This document shows, one piece after another, positions 45,891-58,048 of a DNA stretch of 64,000 nt. The notes under the pieces are model-generated. The model made no database searches, was not told the origin of the DNA, and saw nothing but the letters and a program-made list of their open reading frames with translations. Each line of letters begins with the position of its first letter. Position 1 is the stretch's first letter. The stretch comes from Terfezia claveryi. Its lineage: Eukaryota; Ascomycota; Pezizomycetes; Pezizales; Pezizaceae. The stretch is taken from NCBI GenBank assembly GCA_015179025.1, contig WHUX01000173.1, positions 1 to 64,000 on the forward strand. Reading direction: 5' to 3'. A program made the position numbers and the translations under genes.

Positions 45891-48800
45891 CTAGTTGTGG
45901 ATCAATAACTCAGGATAGACAATATTATGTGTAGTAGCAGGAAATGAGGTTTGCAATACAGCAAGGTTAGCTACATTAGTGACTCGTGACAATGCAACAT
46001 ACAGCTGACTATATGAGAATGAAGGATAATGTAAATTCAACCCTACTATACCTAATGTCTGTCCTTATGACTTATTAACAGTTATTGCAAAGCAAAGCTT
46101 AATAGGAAACTGTTTTTGTTTCAAGATAAATGGAAGCTCGCCCTCAGTAGTAGCCAATACAATTCTTGGTATTAGTTTGCGTTTTCCATGAAAGTCCCCT
46201 CCAAGTATTTGTACTTCAATATAACGTTGTCTAAGCCGAGTAACAATCATCCGAGTTCCATTGCAAAGACCTTCTGTTGGATAAAGATTCCGTATAAGCA
46301 TTACTGGACATCCAACCTTTAACATAAGTTAAGATGGAGGTAGGCTACTACAATCAAGACTTTGGAGGTATTCTGCCGGATATTGTACAAATTCGGGATC
46401 TTCTTCATTGACATCTGTAGTATTTATTGCATAAAATATTTGTATATCTCCAGGTAGCTGTTCTAATACTATAGTATTAAACTGATTTACCGTCTCATTA
46501 AGAAATGCTAAAATACATCGATTGCTGAATACCGTATAGTCATTGTGTACTGCTGCTAAAATAGTAAGAGGATATATGAATTGAATGAGTTCCTGAACTC
46601 GTATAGGCTTGAATATAAGGGGGTAAAGTAATTGTACTATAGAGTGTAGGCTTGTATGACATTTCTCCAAGCCAAGATGCAAAAGCAATATTTTCAGCTC
46701 CTTTTTGTACCCGCATATTAATTGTAAGGCTTAAAATCTGAAAGTATTTCCATATTGGAGAACTCTGTATTGAAGCACGAACAGTTGTAGCTCGGTTACC
46801 TCGAGGTACAACTGGTGCAATTTGTGCAAAGTCACCACCGAGTACAATTGGAATATTCCCGAATAAGTTATTGTCGGAGAAACTGCAAATGTCATTAAGA
46901 GTTCGACTGACAGCTTCAAAACAATATCGATGCTGCATTGGTACTTCATCCCAAATAATTAAGCTTGTTTATCGAAGAAGATCTACAAGTTGGGTATTTT
47001 TTCTGATACCATACATAGATTGTTCATTGATATCTAAAGGAATTGAAAATCGAGAATGAGCTGTTCGGCCTCCAGGAAGTAATAGTGTAGCAATTCCTGA
47101 TGATGCTACACATAAAACTATTTTTCTCTGACCATGATAGTGATGGCATAGACATTTATATAGAAATGTTTTACTTGTTCCGGCAGGGCCTTAAACAAAA
47201 AATTGGGCTTTATTTGGATTAGTTCCAATTTGCTGTAGAATTGAATTATATGCTTGACGTTGATTGTCATTCAATTGTTGAACTTGTTGATGTGCAAGAA
47301 GTTCTTCGGTATTCGTATTATATGCTAATTCAGATGCAATAAGCTGATTCGGTGATCGAAGTGTTGCCAATTTGCTATCGGTAAAGGTAAACCATAGTCT
47401 ATTAAAGCTTTCCTAGCATCTGCAAAGAGTTTTGAAAGGAGATATAAACCATAATCTAGGTGTGAGATAGGAATATCATTAGGAACTTGAATAGCCAAAT
47501 GTTGTATTCTCCGAAGTAGATCATCACATATATGTAACCTAAAGTGCATCCAAAGATGATTTGGATCTACAACTCCACTATAAATAACTGCCGTTGCAAA
47601 GAGGGTACGCAATGCACTTCCAGTTGCAAATACAATTGCTTCTTCAAAGCACTGAATCTATTCATTGTCATCCTCTAAAAGCCCAAGTGCAAGACAGGCT
47701 TGCTAGAATGTTGAATATAATACCCCATTGATTGTTCAAAGATTGGCAAATGAGGTTGCACGAGGGATAATTGTAAGAAGTAAACGTAGATAGAACCGCT
47801 CTCCTTGTAATGGATTACAATGATAAATTCGTCCAATTGCAAAGCCACGTTGTCTTCGGTGCTATTGTTTATCCTTTTCCTTAAAGACAAAATGTTGGGG
47901 AAATTGTTGATAGAGGTACTGACGGCCATCTTCATGTTGGGAGTTGTAGGTAAACCATGCCATAAGCTTAGATCGAGCAGTATCTAACCGTAACTGAAGC
48001 TCTTTTCTTGTTAAATCCTCTACAAAATATACTGGTTGCTCTCCAGATAAGTGGATTAGTAAATGATAGATGGCAGGAAATTCTTCATGCATTCAAAACT
48101 CAAATAATCTCCACATAGCCTCATAAGGGCCAATATATCTTCCTTGTAAATGGTGTTGCACCTCATCTGTATTAGCAGTCTCCTATAACTGTAAAGTAGT
48201 ACAATCAGAACCTTTATAAATATATTTATGAATATATTTAATAGCTTGAATAGATGCACAAACTTCTATATTGATATGTGCTTGATAGCGGTAACTTAAG
48301 TAAGGATTGTAAGGTACAACCCAACGATTATCATATGAGAATCCATTTCGACCAACATAGATATCTCCATTATTTCGACGTCGATATAATGGATATCCAT
48401 CTTCTTGAACAATAGTCATCTCCTGGAATTCCTTAGGAAATCACTTTGCACACCTTATTGGGCCAGTTCCACCTGCCATACATGGTGATCGAGGATAATG
48501 ATCATCGCAAGGACCATGAACCATTGACGTACCAATGATTCTTCATAGTTCTCCATCAGGATCTTGAATTGGACTTGGAAGCTCAGCACATATAATTTCA
48601 TCAATTCTTTCTGAAGTAAGGAATCGATCTTCTTAATGTAAAAATACCAATAAGTGCATATGAGGTAATCCACGCTTTTGGTACTCAATTGTCTATACAC
48701 AACCTAAAAACCGGCCAAAAATTCTATCAGATCGTACTTGTGCAAGCAAATCTTGTTGTTTTAAATAAAAAACCCGAGCTACTAAATCTGGTCGATCCAT

Positions 48801-50365
48801 TGCTGACTGATGTGGTAATAGTTCATCTTGGATTTCTTTCCAATTTGGATTGGCGGTGAATGTAATAAAAAGGGTAGATTTACCGAAATAGCGTACAATA
48901 GCCATTGAATCTTGAAAAAGCTGTTGCATGAATCGATCACTTCCCAAGAAACTACTTGGTAAAACTACCCACCGTCCTAATGCACTTGCATTTATCTCAT
49001 ACCAAACAATAGCATCAGCTAGGCCATTATACAAATCTGCTCGTATAGATGCCTAATTCATTCGAATCCACTCTAACTTTGCTTGATCAACAATAGCAAA
49101 AGCATCCATAATGTATTGTTGTAGTAGACGACCTGCATAAAATAGAGTCTGGGTTTGAATAATCGAAATGTAGACGGAACTGATAGTATTGCCTTTGTGA
49201 TAGTCGTTTAGGAGATCCATCCGTTTGCCACTATGTTGTAGTCTAATGACCAATTCCATCCATGTTCTCCATATGGGAATAAGAGTACATAATGTAGAGG
49301 TGTATATGCGGCATGACTGGAATTGATAGTTAACAAGGCTTGATGTGTTGTATATTTCGCTTTGCGAGTATAATATCTCGATTAGAAGCTAGATTATATT
49401 CATCAGGAATAATAATTGCAACTTCATTTTTGTAGGTAGATTATATCATCGATGGTCCTCTCCTTTTGCAAGTATTAATTCTAAACGGAGATTAAGAATT
49501 ATCTGAACCTCCTCTTGAGATAATCCTCTAATTGCTTCTTGCATTCTTTCATGTACTGTACAGTATATTGGAATAAAAGGATTACAGTCATGTAACATAA
49601 CTAATAATTCTTGTAAGAGACGCATGTCAATTACAGAAGGTAATACATGCCCCAGTCGAAGTTGAAGTTGAGCTACTGCATCTTCAGGATCATAAAGAAA
49701 TATTTGAGCAAACTGAGGGTGGACATTCAAAGGATGCTGTAGGGCCCAGTAATATGATATAATGCACCATGGATTTGAAAGCATTGTAGTCCACCAATCG
49801 TACTTGATCTAGCTGATATTTCAAAGAAACAAATACTAAAGCAGAATTATATTTCCAGATATGTATTCGGAAATGGTTTGATGTACTCTTTGGTTATATA
49901 ACAATCCATGTAACAGAGGAGGTAGTGGGCGCATAAATGGAACTGAAACATCGCCTTGACTACAACATATACCAAATAATGGTTTTGTTCTGTACTAGGA
50001 TGTGTTTAATTCGTTCTTTATGCCAATGTAATGCAGTACATTGAGAGCATACTATTGACATTGTACTAAAATAGCAGTATGTTCTTGGTTGTATTGTACT
50101 TTGGAATGCCCAGGAAATTGTATTAAGGGATTCTAATTATAAAAAGTTAGCAAGTATAGTTAATTACTATTTAATTACTACTTACTTCTCCTCCTCTAAC
50201 AATAAGTTGTTCTTCTCTAATGATGGATTGTTCTTCTCTCTCTCTTTCAAGTTGTCTATAATGATATTGTCCTCTTGGTTGTTCCTGATTTTGATTCTGA
50301 TTCTGATTATGGAGTTCCTGTTGATAGAGTCTGAGTCTTTCTCTCTGTTGACATTGTGAACTCAA
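45891..50365 (-). pseudogene. Helitron Rep/helicase
   Basis: Rolling-circle replicase of the HUH class fused to a PIF1-like helicase. Reading leftward: a Gln/Asn-rich start (50365-50171), a Cys-rich part (CSQCTALHW near 50050), a Helitron_like_N region (49784-48700, with TFTANPNW), the HUH motif HMH at 48654-48662, the two-Tyr motif KYIHKYIYKG near 48230, and the helicase (47330-45891, with [10 protein letters not shown] and NLYPTEGLCNGTRM). Stops include TAA at 48633, at 46063 and at 46329, and TAA just before the Walker A motif; against the left copy these sit at CAA. It would nick, transfer and unwind the element, but this copy is inactive. The start is uncertain. Confidence 0.88.
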
Positions 50366-50830
50366 GAGTTAATCTAATTTAATATTAGTCTTTTATTTCA
50401 TATACTAAGATAGTGATATATATATACTAACCAAGCATAGAATGCAAGTTAACCTTCGCTGTTGTCTACCATGAGATATATATAATCAAACTCATCAACA
50501 TTCTTTCGAGATTGACAACATCTACAATATGCTGTATCCATTATATCATGAGTACGTCAAAGGTAGGTAAAAAATAAAAGGTGGGTAAAAAATAGTTCGA
50601 TAGAAGTCGACAGGTACATAGAGAGGGGTGGAAGTCGACAGGGGTAAGTAGAGGGATAGAAAAGAGGTCAGTAAGTAGGGAGGTGAGTAGTAGGTAGAAG
50701 GTAGTATATATGATATATTATTATTAGTAGAGAGAAGCAAAAAAGCAATACACGGAGCATAGATAGTACATGGAGACAGACAATACACGGACCAAATAAC
50801 AGACAATACAAGACCAATACACAGACAGAA
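50366..50830. other. Spacer between the two Helitron genes
   Basis: AT-rich gene-free DNA with degenerate repeats of GTAGGTAGA/GTCGACAGG type near 50565-50705. It probably contains the 3' end of the dioxygenase-like transcript and the promoter of Rep, but no clear signal is visible. Confidence 0.45.
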
Positions 50831-52052
50831 CTACTGAACAATATTTTTTGCCTTTTTCTTACTTGGTTGACCTCGTCCAGTCAGCTTTTTTTTAGGCTCA
50901 AGAGGCTCAAGAGGCTCCAGCTACTGACCACCTTTACTTTTCTTTAACACAGAAGCAGAAGGGTTCCGTTTAATCCAATCTATGATACTCTGATGAGTAA
51001 ATAGATTAACACTATTCCTAACACCTCGAGTAATCTTAGTATTGCTATGACAGATTAAAGAACCCATAAATAATAGAGCATCACCAGGTCGAAGCTCCAA
51101 AATGCATTTGGCTTGCCATAATACTAAGTCACCTCCATCATAATCACCATATGGTACAACTGCATTGGGGGCAGAACGAATATCCTTCCAATCTTGATAA
51201 TGTTGTAAAATACTATCCGGTGTCATTTGTTGGTTAATAGCGGCTCCAGACCAAGGATAACATAACAATTGAAGGGGTCGGGAAGTGTAATGTTAGTAAG
51301 CTTATTATATGCTTCAGGAAAAATAAGCTTCAAACAATCTCCAAGATACCGCCATAGGGATTTATTCCTTTCAATCCAAGTAATGGAGGCAGGCTGTTGA
51401 GTTAAATAATCTTTACTATGAAAAATATCTAAGCTACTATCAGCCCAAGTAGCATAGTATCAGATGGGAAATTCTCCTCGTGGATCTATCCTCCGTTGGT
51501 GATGTACACCTATTTCAGGTAAAAGAAGCTCAGTTTCAACTAACCTCCAACCAAGAAGTCTGGAATTCTGAGTCGGTAAGCTAAGAGACAGCCATTTTTA
51601 TCTCTAATCTCCAAATACTCTGGACCTGATTGAAATCTTCGGAAAGATGAGAGTTGAGAATTCCTCATTACGGGTAAAGAATATTGACCTTTATTTCTTA
51701 TAATTAGCTCTGAATTATAAGAATTATAAGAAGTATGCAACAAACCTCTTTTATTTTTTAAAGACCATTTCAATGCAGAAATACTTGTAGGAGCTTCCCA
51801 AAAGATTCGAGTTGTTCTTTCTTTTTCCCACGATTGTAGAAGACATTTAACATGTTGGCGTAGTCCTTTTGCCCTCCGCGGATGATCTTTATTAAATGCC
51901 CTACTGGCAACCAAATGGGCTAAACGGACTTCAAATGCCTGCTCTGAAAGTAAGGCAGTTGTAGTGGTAGTGGTAGTAGTGGTAGCAGAGGTGAAGGTAG
52001 TGATTGGAGTGTCAGTGGCTGCAGAGGTATCAGCAGAGGTTGTAGTAGTCAT
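50831..52052 (-). pseudogene. 2-oxoglutarate/Fe(II) dioxygenase-like protein carried by the Helitron
   Basis: About 406 codons from ATG at 52052 (MTTTTSADTS), with a Thr/Ser-rich N-terminus, a middle domain without a known match (51960-51540) and a C-terminal double-stranded beta-helix signature: YQDWKD, VVPYGDYDGGDLVLW, ELRPGDALLFMGS, ICHSNT and GVRNSVNLFTHQ (51190-50985). In the family, H-x-D plus a distal His bind iron and Arg binds 2-oxoglutarate. The distal His and Arg are present; the first His appears as Tyr. It ends in a Lys-rich tail. Stops: TAG near 51540, TGA near 51460, TAG near 50921; a frame change near 51265 may be an intron or indel. TET/JBP-like base oxidation is possible but unproven. 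Confidence 0.68.
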
Positions 52053-52069
52053 AGTGCCTGGATGAAGAG

Positions 52070-52345
52070 TTAGATAGCTGGTGGTAGAGTTGGATAGCTG
52101 GTGGTAGAGTTGGAGCGGGTGGGTGGGCGCTGGTAGAGTTGGAGGCGGGTGGTAGAGTTGGAGCGGTTGGAGTGGTGGGGGCGCTGGGAGAGTGCCGGTA
52201 GAGTTGGAGTGGTGGGAGCGGTGGTAGAGTTGGAGCGGCAATATAGAGTAGGAGCTGGGAGAGTGCTGGCTGTGTGAGAGAGAGAGAGCGCTGGCTATGT
52301 GGAGAGCGCTGGCTATGTGAGAGAGCGCTGGAGTTGAGAGGGAGA
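52070..52345. repeat. G-rich degenerate tandem repeats upstream of the dioxygenase-like gene
   Basis: Repeats of GGTAGAGTTGGAGCGG type, then three copies of GAGAGCGCTGGCTATGTG type. They translate in an upstream open frame, but the low complexity argues for a 5' non-coding region. Confidence 0.65.
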
Positions 52346-52487
52346 TGTAAAGATAAAAAGGAGTAAAAATGCCTGCACCTTCATCCCAGTACAGAAGCCA
52401 AGAACCCACGATTTTTAGAGACAACAATTTGACACAATTTTTAGAGACATGTTTTTAGAGATTAGTTATGAAATAAGCAAGGATAAG

Positions 52488-52636
52488 TTTTTTTGTTTTG
52501 AACCATCCACATCAGCGCAGCCGAAGGATAAATTCAAATTAGCCCTTTACGGGGGTACTGGGAATCGAACACAGGCCCTGATAATGCTAGTAGGACGGGC
52601 CAGGCCCTACCAACAAAACCAAGAAACCCGGAGGAT
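52488..52636 (-). mobile_element. Possible second tRNA-derived SINE or tRNA-like relic
   Basis: On the reverse strand a box A-like TGGTTTTGTTGG and box B-like TGTTCGATTCC lie about 50 bp apart (near 52610-52560), followed by an A-rich tail (CAAAACAAAAAAAC). GCAAGGATAAG on one side and GCAAAGTAAG on the other may be a decayed target duplication. It differs from the SINE at 32552. Functional tRNA folding is not convincing. Confidence 0.4.
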
Positions 52637-52750
52637 GCAAAGTAAGATTGCATCGGGCTTATTTACCCTGTTTTCGCTAGTGTGTTTAGTTGCACACGGG
52701 GGAGGTCAAAACGTGGATATGCTGTCTCACTACGTCCAGTATATTGATGA

Positions 52751-53031
52751 TACAGGACCTTGTCTCGCCGCGAAGGTATACCTCCCTTGTACACCTCCTC
52801 ATCTTGCCTTGTCCCGTAAATAACTCTGCAGCACAGCTGCCCCCCTCCAACACATGTGGCAACTACCTCCGCGTGTCTCATGCTCCTTGCCCTCTGCTCC
52901 TCTTGCCTCTTGCCTTTGCCCCTAGCCTTTCCCCTGATCATACACGTAGCATTCCTACATGTGTGTTACCTCATTCCTGTCCTCGCCCCAGCGTACCCCT
53001 TGGTCGCCTTGTTCCCGCAGCCCTTATTACA
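52751..53031 (+). repeat. 5' LTR of A2, second part
   Basis: Continues the LTR broken at 45781 and ends CTTATTACA at 53031. It matches 58500-58782. Confidence 0.92.
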
Positions 53032-53062
53032 CTACATTAGATCTTTCAGACCAACCGGTACA

Positions 53063-54187
53063 ATGTCCGTGAACATTCCACTACCAACCGATAGATTCGC
53101 AGCCTAGAGGGTGACTCCGATTCCATCAGACCCAACAGAACTATCAGCATACCGAAGAATTGTAATTAAAATATTTACAGAGACTTATGCCATTGGCGAA
53201 CAACAAGGAGCAGACCTTCAGAAAGCCGAAAAGCGAATCCAAGAAGCCGAAGATGAAATAACCCTCCTTTGAGAAGATATAGCAGAGGACAGGATAATCA
53301 TCCAAAGACTGACTCATGTCTTGGACCTGGCCGACGGTCCAAAGAACTAGAAAACACAAGACCTACTAACCCCGCCCAAGTTTAATGGGGACTGGGGCCG
53401 GTTACGAGCATGGAAGAACTCTATGCAAATAAAACTCTTTGGGGACTCAGCGAAGTTCCCCACTGTCCACCACCAACTCTTATACGTCTATAGCCTCCTG
53501 GAGGGTAAGGCCATGGATCAGATACAGCCCTTCGTCAAGGCAATAGGGATTGATCTGGTAGATATTCCAGCACTAATGGCAATCTTGGACCGAGTCTTCA
53601 GGGACCCGGATCCGAAAGGAACTGCTAGCAGGGCCCTATGAGACCTCAAGCAAAAACACAACAAACTGTTAACCTATGTTGCCAAGTTCTCCAGGCTAGC
53701 AGCAGAGCTCAATTGAAATGACGAAGCCAAGCTCAACCAGTTCAAAAATAAGCTTACCTTCGAGCTGAAAAAGGCTCTGGTCTACTGCCTACCGACCAAG
53801 ACCCTGGAGGAACTTATTGAGCAAGCTAGCTGGGTAGAACAGCAGACAGCGGCACTAAGAGCCCCCCAAAAGACACTCCCGACCTCGACTCCCTGTACCC
53901 CCTTCCCGATAGCATGTACCCAACCCACACTGGTCAACAAGCCTGTACACCCCTCCCTGGTAGCGGGTGGGGCTGCCTCCATGGACCTGTCAGCAGGTAG
54001 ACCTCATCTTACCTAGGAGGAAAGGGACCGTCACTGCACTCAGGGTTTGTGCATTGTATGCGGAAAGAGGGACCATTTCATCGCAGCGTGTCCCCTCCGA
54101 AAAAACTATTCGATGGCCGCCCATACCATCTCCAAATCCAGGATCGAAGAGGTGGATGAGTCGGGAAAAGCCTTGTCCCTTGTATAG
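53063..54187 (+). pseudogene. A2 gag
   Basis: ATG at 53063 (MSVNIPLPTD), 31 bases after the LTR. It aligns through its length with A1 gag: TPPKFNGDWGRLRAW near 53370, LEGKAMDQIQPF near 53500, and CCHC knuckle CIVCGKRDHFIAAC near 54050. Stops interrupt it near 53105, 53270, 53348, 53640, 53716 and 54010. The final TAG at 54185 is the same conserved gag stop as in A1. Only pieces such as 53423-53641 stay open. Confidence 0.85.
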
Positions 54188-57100
54188 TTACTGACACTAG
54201 CAAGGGACCTGCATTAGGTCACCTGTCTTTGTCGTCTTTTTCTATTCCTTCTATGTCTGTTAACGAGTCTCACCTATTTGGTGAGCATTTTGTTGTACTT
54301 ATCACGATATCCTTCAATAGTAAAACACTCGTCACATCAGGTCTCATAGACTGTGGAGCCTCAGGAATTGCCTTCATCGACCAGACCTTTGTCAGTAAGC
54401 ATGCCATACCCACCTCTAAGCTCAAAACCCCCTGCCTCCTCGATATGATTGATAGCTGACCTATCTCTTCTGGAGCCATCACCGATATTGTATGTACTCC
54501 TGCCCAGATTGGGGACCACTCCGAAAGCCTCCCTATATTCATTACAAAGCTCAAGTACCCAATTGTCCTTAGAATCCCATGGCTCAGAATACATGATGTA
54601 TCAGTCAGCTTTGGCTCTTATACTCTACAGTTCAATAGCCCTTACTGCAAAAACTACTGCAGAAATCCGAAAGCCACTACCACTGGATTATGTGCATTAC
54701 CACCCCCTATTATCCACCCATCCCAGGTGGTAAATTCGACGGAACATCTTGACGCCACTGTCCCCTCCGTTCCCCCTATTACCCTTGTTCCTCCGATGTC
54801 CCCCGCCAAACCCCTGGATATTAACTTTATCAGAGCAGGGGCTTTCGCTCATCTCACCAGAAGGTATAAGCTTAAGGCCCATACCCTCTCAATTTATGAG
54901 ATCAATTTGGAGATTAACAAGACAAGGTCTAAAGTTGAGTGGAAATCCCTGGTCCCAGATAAATACCATGAGTTCATTGACCTATTCTCGGAAAAAGCAG
55001 TGGAGAAGCTGGCCCCCCATCGACCATATGACCACACGATTCTGCTAATAGAAGGTAAAACCCCCCCCTATGGGCCCCTCTATGGAATGTCCCGTGTGGA
55101 GCTGGAAGCCTTGAAGAAATACTTGGAAGAAAACCTCAACAAGAGCTTCATTCGCTATAGCTCCTTACCAGTAGGTGCTCCAGTACTATTCGTAAAGAAA
55201 TCGGACAGCTTTCTTCGGTTGTATATTGATTATCGTGGCCTGAACGAAATAACGATTAAAAACAGATACTCCTTACCTCTGATCTAGGAGACATTAGCCA
55301 GGCTTTCCAAGGCGAAATGGTTTACCAAACTGGACTTGCGAGGGGCGTACAACCTGGTACGGATCACCGAAGGGGAGGAGTGGAAAATGGCCTTTCAGAT
55401 ACATTACGGCCACTTCAAGTACAACGTCATGCCCTTTGGCCTAACCAACACTCTTGCCTCCTTCCAGCACTTCACCAATGATACCTTATGGGACTTTCTG
55501 GAGGTGTTCTGTATGACTTACCTTGATGATATCTTAATTTATTTAGATACCCTAGCAGAGCACAAGATTCATGTCCGGCAGGTATTGGAGAAGCTGGAGC
55601 AAGCTGGGTTGTACCTCAAGCCCGAGAAATGCGAGTTCCATGTGCAGGAGGTTAAGTATCTAGGGTTGATCATCACCATAAAAGGTATTAGAATGGACCC
55701 CACCAAGGACACCGCCATTCAGGAATGGGAAATCCCAGCAAATCTTAAGGATGTTCAGGCCTTCCTAGGATTTGCCAACTTTTAGCGATGGTTCATTCTA
55801 GGATATTCCAAGATCATCGCCCCCCTCACAGCCCTGACCAAAAAAGACCGGCGATTCCACTAGAGTCCAGAAGCCCAATCCGCCTTCTAGGACCTCAAGG
55901 AAGCCTTCTGCTCAGCACCTATACTGGCTCACTTTAATCCCGATAGCGAGTATATCGTAGAAACGGATGCCTCCAACTATGTCTCTGCTGGAATCCTATC
56001 CCAGCATGTCAATGGAGTCCTCCACCCGGTGGCCTATTTCTCCAAAAAGCACTCCCCGGTAGAGTGTAATTACGAAATCTATGATAAGGAATTAATGGCC
56101 ATTGTCCGAGCTTTTGAGGAATGGAGGCCTCACCTAGAGTCAGCCAAGGGGATCATCGAGGTGCTATCCGATCATAAGAATCTTGAGTACTTCACCACCA
56201 CTAAGCTACTAAACCGATAGCAGGCTAGGTGGTCAGAGTTCTTATCTCGATTCAACTTCAAGATCAAGTATCGGCCTGGAAAAGCTGGGGGTAAGCCGGA
56301 TGCACTGACTAGGAGATCAGGAGATCTCCCTAAAGGGGGGGATGAAAGGCTGAAGTACCAAAATCAGGTGGTACTAAAACCTGAAAATCTCGACCTGGTA
56401 GCCAATAGCCATGCTGATGCTGATACTGATGCTAAAGCTAAAGCGAACCCCGAAGCAGATCTCCTTCTGTGGATACGACAGGCATATGCGGAGGACAACC
56501 TGGTTAAGGATATAATCGCTGCAGTGGAGTCTGGACAGCGCCATCATACCAAGATTTCCCTAGTCGAGTGCATCATTCAGGACAGCCTCCTATACCACTT
56601 AGATCGGCTCTATATACCTGAAGGGGAGCTGCAGATGCAGCTGATCAAGGAACAATATGATACCCTGGCTGCAGGTCATCCTGGGGTAGCCAAAACGTTA
56701 GAGCTGCTAGCTAGGCAGTACACCTGGATCGATCAGTAAAAAGATGTGGAAAGTTATGTGCGGAACTGCCATACCTGTAAACGATCAAAGGCTATACACC
56801 ATGCCCCCTACGGAACCTTGAAGCCCCTGGAGATCCTGGATCGACCCTGGCAACATCTGACCATGGACTTCGTAACTAGGCTGCCGGAGGACTTGGGATT
56901 CAATGCTATCCTGATGGTAGTGGATCAGCTGATAAAAATGAGGCATGTGATACCTTGTCGGGATACCTGCTCCGCCCCGGAGCTAGCCAATCTCTACCTC
57001 ACTAACGTGTTCCGGTATCATAGCCTCCCCGAATCCATTATATCTGACTGAGGGCCTCAGTTCACCTCGGAATTCTGGAAAGCATTCTGCGAGCTCTTGG

Positions 57101-57915
57101 GGATCAGGATAAGCCTCTCGACAGCCTACCACCCCCAGACTGATGGCCAGTCAGAAAGGATGAATGCTATCATGGAACAATATCTGCAGGCCTATGTTAA
57201 CCACCAGCAGAATAATTGGGTGTCCTTGTTGGCAACTTACAAGTTCGCCGCAAACAACCAATTCTCAGAGTCCTTGAAAACCTCCCCTTTTCTGGCCAAT
57301 TACGGTTGGCACCCCCGATTCGTGGATGCCCTAGCGCCCCTGCAGAGAGTCCACCCCCCAGCCAAGGAGTTTGCAGCTGGAATTGCAGAGCTCCACTCCA
57401 CCCTAAAAGCCGAGCTGGGATATGCGCAAGCCAGGCAAACTGAGTATGCCAATGGCTCACAGTTGCCAACCCCCAGGTATGAGCTAGGGGATAAGGTGTG
57501 GCTCTCCAGCAGGCACTTCCGAACGGAACGGCCATCTCGTAAGCTGGATCACAAGTTCCTAGGCCCCTACAAGGTGTTAGCAGCTGTAGGCACTCATGCT
57601 TATCGGCTTAGGTTTCCTAATGATATCAAGTGCCATCCGGTCATTCATGTCTCAGAGATCGAGCCAGCTGCCAACGATCCCCTTCCTGGGCAAAAGCACC
57701 CCATACCTCCTCCAGTGGTGATCGCAGGTGAAGAGGAGTGGGAGGTTGAGGAGGTATTGGACTCAAGGAAACACTATGGACAAGTTCAGTATAAGGTCAA
57801 GTAGTTAGGGGATGAGGAGACTACCTAGCAGCCTGCGGAAGACTTAGAAAATGCACAGGACTTGGTCACCCTATTCCACCAACGATACTCAAAGAAGCCT
57901 CGCCCAGTTGAATGA
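54185..57915 (+). pseudogene. A2 pol: protease, RT, RNase H, integrase, chromodomain
   Basis: Protease (LIDCGASGIAF, near 54350), RT (about 54950-55790, with YLDDILIY intact), RNase H (about 55850-56220), H2C2 zinc finger (about 56680-56800), integrase (about 56850-57250; DFVTRLP, Asp lost region at 57049 TGA, QSERMN) and chromodomain (about 57720-57860, WEVEEVLDSRKHY). Stops: TAG near 55285, 55783, 55861, 55888 and 56218, TAA near 56737, TGA near 57049, and TAG near 57802 and 57826; several align with CAG or TGG in A1, and the TGA with CGT. The natural stop is TGA at 57913. Not functional, but individual domains remain long and clear. Confidence 0.9.
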
Positions 57916-58035
57916 TGTCAGACCTTTTGCGTCCTTGTTGTTTTTCGGAGTTGGGGTTCTTGTTCTTACCTTTATTGTTGTTGTTTCCTTTATTGATTTT
58001 GCCGGTTATCGTGCCCAGGCCTCCTAGTCACTGAA

Positions 58036-58048
58036 GCTCTAGCCTAAA
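58036..58048 (+). other. Polypurine tract of A2
   Basis: AAAGGGGGGATAG directly before the 3' LTR; identical to the A1 tract. Confidence 0.88.

Larger units (their letters stand above)
45782..52750 (-). mobile_element. Complete Helitron with Rep/helicase and a dioxygenase-like cargo gene
   Basis: 6,969 bp on the reverse strand, from TCATCAATAT at 52750 to CGTCTTG at 45782. Removing it joins 45781 (A) to 52751 (T) and restores the sequence of the partner LTR at about 58487-58510, so both ends and the A/T target are fixed. The 5' TC start is canonical, the 3' CTTG end is not (CTRR expected). Genes in transcription order: dioxygenase-like (52052-50831), then Rep/helicase (about 50365-45891). 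Both are damaged by stops. Confidence 0.93.

Noticed and set aside
51540..52427. Use of the upstream ATG at 52427 for the dioxygenase-like gene
   Set aside because: The added 125 residues are translations of the G-rich tandem repeats; the ATG at 52052 gives a more normal N-terminus.
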